From positions 1 to 33,732 of the forward strand of contig NZ_FOQC01000027.1 in assembly GCF_900113645.1 (NCBI RefSeq): a stretch of 33,732 nt of DNA, in the 5' to 3' direction. This document shows positions 31,152-33,732 of this stretch, piece after piece. The position numbers and the translations under genes were made by a program. The notes under the pieces were generated by a model that was not told the DNA's origin, made no database searches, and saw nothing but the letters and a program-made list of their open reading frames with translations. This DNA comes from Trichococcus flocculiformis (GTDB lineage: Bacteria > Bacillota > Bacilli > Lactobacillales > Aerococcaceae). Position 1 is the stretch's first letter, and every line of letters starts with the position of its first letter.

Positions 31152-31180
31152 ATTATACACACTCGATGTGTATAAATCAA
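31152..31180 (-). promoter_or_regulatory. hicAB promoter with palindromic operator
   Basis: Minus-strand TTGATT (31180-31175), a 17-base spacer and a perfect TATAAT (31157-31152). A palindrome with nine-base arms TTATACACA and TGTGTATAA (31153-31161 and 31167-31175) fills the spacer and overlaps both boxes, the expected site for HicB ribbon-helix-helix binding. Confidence 0.85.
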
Positions 31181-31230
31181 GTGGTTTGATGTTTTATTAT
31201 AAAAATACGCAGAATCCACAGAAAGACTCC

Positions 31231-31264
31231 AAAAAAAATCCCCAATGAGAATCTCACCAAGGAT
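31231..31264 (-). terminator. Terminator after the frameshifted NERD gene
   Basis: On the minus strand ATCCTTGGTGAG and CTCATTGGGGAT form a 12-bp stem with four G-U pairs around ATT, followed by eight T residues. It lies 19 bases past the NERD stop codon. Confidence 0.75.
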
Positions 31265-31283
31265 CAGTCATGCCTCTCAGTAT

Positions 31284-31963
31284 TCAATTCCGCCACTTCA
31301 TCGCATCAACGTGCGCTTGCTTCGTCGCGGCATCCGCGAGTGCGTATTTGCTTAGTTCGGTGTGGATTTGGTTAATTTCCCAGATGCTGAGTATTTCCGG
31401 CAAGTATGTCATATCATCCGCGACCTCTCTAAACAGGACATTCCGGTTCATGACCTTCACTTCCGGGGAATGGACAAACATTTTCTTCAATTCGCAGCGT
31501 TCGCTGAAGATGATGTAGGAGCGGAACATGTGGTTGCCCAGTCTTAGGTGCTTCTGTAATACGCTGATGTGCTTCTTGTTTTGCCAAATGGGATTGTAGA
31601 AACGAAACTTTTCCCGCCTTTGAGCGATTGCGTCCAGAATTTGGATTTCTCGTCGCCAAAAATCCAACCACTGTAATTCTTCGATTCGAAAACATAGATG
31701 CCTGTCGCAGAAACCATAATCAGGTCGATTTCAGTAGTCGTACCGTCTTCTTTGGGCAGGTAGACGTTCGTCAACAATTTGTGTTCCTCGCCGAGACCTT
31801 TCAGACAACGGAAAGTCAGATATTCCCCTTTCCGCCCGGGATCGGTCATCGTTTCATAATAGTTGTGTCCACTGGCATCTTGGTAACCTGAATTTTTATA
31901 TTGTTTTTTAGCATGGATTCCAACAACGATAAATAACACTACCAATAGGAGTAATGGTTGCAT
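31284..31963 (-). pseudogene. Frameshifted NERD-domain protein, paralogue of the gene at 13962-14681
   Basis: The first part (31963 down to about 31610) encodes MQPLLLLVVLFIVVGIHAKK, then a NERD core TTTEIDLIMVSATGIYVFES matching the paralogue closely. Near 31609-31612 the frame shifts: the expected FYNPIWQNKKHISVLQKH and the rest to the C-terminus (AATKQAHVDAMKWRN) continue in another frame ending at 31284. Comparison suggests one base lost in the minus-strand run GGGAAAAG (AAAAA to AAAA). It keeps a good ribosome binding site (AAAGGAG) and a terminator, so inactivation may be recent, a sequencing error, or a slippage site. Confidence 0.8.
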
Positions 31964-32058
31964 GGGATAGCTCCTTTATAGAGAAATGAACTGCTCTTTC
32001 ATACCATACGCAAGATGAATTCATTTACTTTTCCAATTTGTTAGTTGTTTAATTACTA

Positions 32059-33084
32059 CTATTTGATGTTAGAACGATATTCTTGATATTTTGCCATGGT
32101 CATTTCAGGGTATTCAGTAACATTTTTTAGAGCCGCATCGTAAGACACTTGCGATGCCATGTAACGATTGTATAAATCAATTTTAGAGATTGGGGTTGTA
32201 GCCACCGGGGCATCTCCGTATCCGGACATTCCCAAATAAACGACTCCTTGAACAGGAGTGATTGTCTCCGAGTCATAGCGAATAATATACCAAGGATGAC
32301 CCGAACCTGCTCCAGAACTGATATTCACGAGCACGTCATCTCCTACGAAATTATAGTGTAAATAAAATCCTTGCAATCCTGGCGTCATCGCTCTCTCATC
32401 CACAACTGTCGTTGCCAACAAAACCTTTAAGGGCACCGGCAGTTCATTGTACGCATTGATCGCGCTGTTGGCAATTTCCTGAAGGCGAGCCTCTTCCTCA
32501 GCTCTCGCCTGCGCTTCTGCTTCCGCCGCCAATTCATTTTTTTTATTCTGAATGTCCGTTTGGAGTTGTTCCGTGATTGCCTTTACTTCAGAAAAATACG
32601 CATTGCCCAGTTCTTCTGAACCCAACAAGGTTTCGATGATAGGCAGAGCTTCATCAACATTTCCACTGTCGTATGCGGTTTGCGCTTTTGCGATTTCCTC
32701 GTTGATGTAGGTTTCCTTTGCATCAATTTCCTCGATGATGACGGTTGCCTTTGCAATTAATCCTTCTAAACCGTTCTCAGAATCAACAACTTGCTGCGCC
32801 TTCTCCAATGCTTCGGCGTACTCTTTACCGTCATAAAAATCTTTTGCTTCCCTATATATTTTGGTTTGTGCTAAATAGGCCTTTGCCTTTTCATCATCCG
32901 GCTGATTTTCGAGCGCAATCTCAAAATAAGCTTCCGCTTTCTCATATTGCTCGGCATTCAGAATATCCAGTCCTTTCTGAATAGCGTCGTTGTAGGCCTC
33001 CTGTTCTGCATTACCGCATCCTGTCAATAGCAGTAGACCTGCGAGCGTTAGATACCTCATTCCATTCTTCCAGTTGCTCTTCAT
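32059..33084 (-). CDS. Secreted lipoprotein with tetratricopeptide-like repeats
   Basis: 341 residues. The N-terminus has a signal peptide and lipobox (LTLAGLLLLTGCG), so cysteine about 23 should be lipidated and the protein anchored outside the membrane. Residues 25-110 contain TPR-like helical pairs (EQYEKAEAYFEIALENQPDD and the following pair with EYAEALEKAQQVV). A charged coiled-coil (NELAAEAEAQARAEEEARLQ) links to a C-terminal domain of about 130 residues similar in feel to small lactobacillar lipoprotein domains, not recognised with certainty. ATG 33084 has only a weak box; ATG at codon 9 is better spaced from GGAAG. Function is unknown. Confidence 0.75.
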   Translation of the reverse strand: MKSNWKNGMRYLTLAGLLLLTGCGNAEQEAYNDAIQKGLDILNAEQYEKAEAYFEIALENQPDDEKAKAYLAQTKIYREAKDFYDGKEYAEALEKAQQVVDSENGLEGLIAKATVIIEEIDAKETYINEEIAKAQTAYDSGNVDEALPIIETLLGSEELGNAYFSEVKAITEQLQTDIQNKKNELAAEAEAQARAEEEARLQEIANSAINAYNELPVPLKVLLATTVVDERAMTPGLQGFYLHYNFVGDDVLVNISSGAGSGHPWYIIRYDSETITPVQGVVYLGMSGYGDAPVATTPISKIDLYNRYMASQVSYDAALKNVTEYPEMTMAKYQEYRSNIK

Positions 33085-33140
33085 TCTTCTTCGACCATCC
33101 TTCCAAATTCCCTGTATTTTTGATCAAACTCCAATCCCTC

Positions 33141-33280
33141 TATGCTTATCCACTTTCCTAACAATCCATCCCCATACTTTGGGCACTTGGCCTCTCTAAA
33201 TTCTTCCTTTCGATAATCAATTTTTTGATTTATACAACCAGCTGATTACTCCGAGTAATTTGATCCTTCACTTCTTCGAA
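33141..33280 (-). pseudogene. Decayed internally deleted copy of the NERD-HRDC gene
   Basis: 33151-33205 resembles 19695-19755 (the C-terminal VSGFGEVKCEKYGDGIVE region), including AATCC.ATCCCCATACTT. After a short junction, 33230-33280 resembles 20098-20150 (the internal KDQIIRSDQLIDYIK region). The intervening 350 bases of the full gene are missing, and no open frame remains. It is followed by a second copy of the upstream repeat, so a whole gene plus leader was once duplicated. Confidence 0.65.
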
Positions 33281-33300
33281 AGGCATGTTTCATGTAAATG

Positions 33301-33435
33301 TACCCTGTCCTGCAAAAATAATTCATTTTGAATGAAACGAAATACTTTGCAAAACAGAGGGCTACCCTAACGTTCTTTTCAATTTATTTTTAACAATTAA
33401 TACAATATCAATTTTACTATATCCATCCAAATTAA
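33301..33435. repeat. Dispersed repeat copy 2, beside the insertion-sequence end
   Basis: Matches 20866-21000 in the same orientation. The possible hairpin arms are CTGTCCTGCAAA and TTTGCAAAACAG; one pair is changed from T-A to G-C relative to copy 1, which keeps the pairing. The copy ends about 30 bases before the transposase stop codon. Confidence 0.75.
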
Positions 33436-33464
33436 TGCCTGCTGAATAAATCCCTATTTTTAGC

Positions 33465-33732
33465 TTACGGCTTCATTAGAGGTTCAATTCTAGGGGAGCT
33501 CATCCATTGGATGAAAGTCAAAAAAATGCGCAATGAAACCTTGGACAGGTTCATTGTAAGGATGGATAAAGCAATCACACAGAGACTGGTCTCTTCAAGG
33601 CGTGTTCGAATAAGCCTGAGCCCGAACTTTCTTTTCGCCAGGCTGAAGCCTCTCTCGACCTCTACTCGATCGCAGTTGTCGCTGTATTCTTGTTTTTTGT
33701 CAATCTTCTGATCCTTCTTGGGCCTGCCGAGC
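33465..33732 (-). CDS. IS5/IS1182-like DDE transposase, C-terminal fragment (truncated by window edge)
   Basis: The minus-strand frame is open from the window edge (first full codon at 33731) to TAA at 33465, giving 89 residues: LGRPKKDQKIDKKQEYSDNC, then DRVEVERGFSLAKRKFGLRL and IRTRLEETSLCVIALSILTM. The E of VERGFSLAKRKFG is the expected last catalytic acid of a DDE transposase, and the pattern resembles IS5/IS1182-type elements of Firmicutes. The N-terminal part lies outside the window. A plus-strand open frame over the same bases is a shadow. Confidence 0.75.
   Translation of the reverse strand, partial: LGRPKKDQKIDKKQEYSDNCDRVEVERGFSLAKRKFGLRLIRTRLEETSLCVIALSILTMNLSKVSLRIFLTFIQWMSSPRIEPLMKP

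Noticed and set aside
33511-33711. A 66-residue plus-strand frame at the right end
   Set aside because: The minus strand over the same bases encodes a recognisable transposase C-terminus.
1-33732. tRNA, rRNA or riboswitch genes
   Set aside because: No cloverleaf, rRNA-like stretch or recognised riboswitch motif was found on reading the intergenic regions; a covariance-model search could still find weak ones.

Overview
The window looks like chromosomal DNA of a low-to-mid G+C Gram-positive bacterium of the Lactobacillales, possibly a Carnobacteriaceae member such as Trichococcus. That guess rests on the Wzd/Wze/Wzh-type capsule phosphoregulatory genes, an LCP (LytR-CpsA-Psr) protein, a YtrA-type GntR/ABC operon, strong AGGAGG ribosome binding sites and rho-independent terminators. 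The genus is a guess. Both window ends cut through transposase genes (1-312 and 33465-33732).

Region 1 (about 380-11314, all on the minus strand) is the end of a cell-surface polysaccharide locus. Reading in the direction of transcription: map (methionine aminopeptidase, a housekeeping neighbour); wzd/cpsC, wze/cpsD and wzh/cpsB (chain-length and tyrosine phosphorylation control), ending in a terminator; an LCP ligase gene with its own promoter and terminator; then a separate operon with two GT2 glycosyltransferases, a WzxE-like flippase, fdtA (dTDP-4-oxo-6-deoxyglucose 3,4-ketoisomerase), fdtB (PLP aminotransferase) and a GNAT acetyltransferase. Together fdtA, fdtB and the GNAT gene suggest dTDP-3-acetamido-3,6-dideoxy-galactose (Fuc3NAc) synthesis for the repeat unit. 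No polymerase or priming transferase is visible here. The LCP gene and the glycosyltransferase operon carry near-identical promoters.

Region 2 (about 11390-28130) is an accessory island whose gaps are filled by two related families of GC-rich palindromic repeats. Family A (GGGAA type, about 50-bp pitch) lies around a VanZ-like gene and two NERD-domain genes. Family B (CTCCG...CGGAG type, about 47-bp pitch, in places a 189-bp tandem of four hairpins) separates nearly every cassette: a SEC-C protein, a pRiA4b ORF-3-like protein, an ATPase/TOPRIM pair, a NERD-HRDC protein, a nucleotidyltransferase plus small-protein pair, an orphan XRE regulator, a RloA/RloB-like pair and a YtrA-type ABC transporter operon.

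Region 3 (about 28220-33732) holds a third ATPase/TOPRIM-like pair, a hicAB toxin-antitoxin operon with a clear promoter-operator, a frameshifted NERD paralogue, a lipoprotein, and a decayed second copy of the NERD-HRDC gene and its upstream region beside an insertion-sequence end.

The most notable features are three unrelated-looking ABC-ATPase plus TOPRIM/RloB-like gene pairs within about 12.5 kb (a likely anti-phage defence island), four NERD-type nuclease-like genes or pseudogenes, and the palindromic arrays that frame these cassettes and may mediate their exchange. Product names come from motif recognition only; no database search was run.
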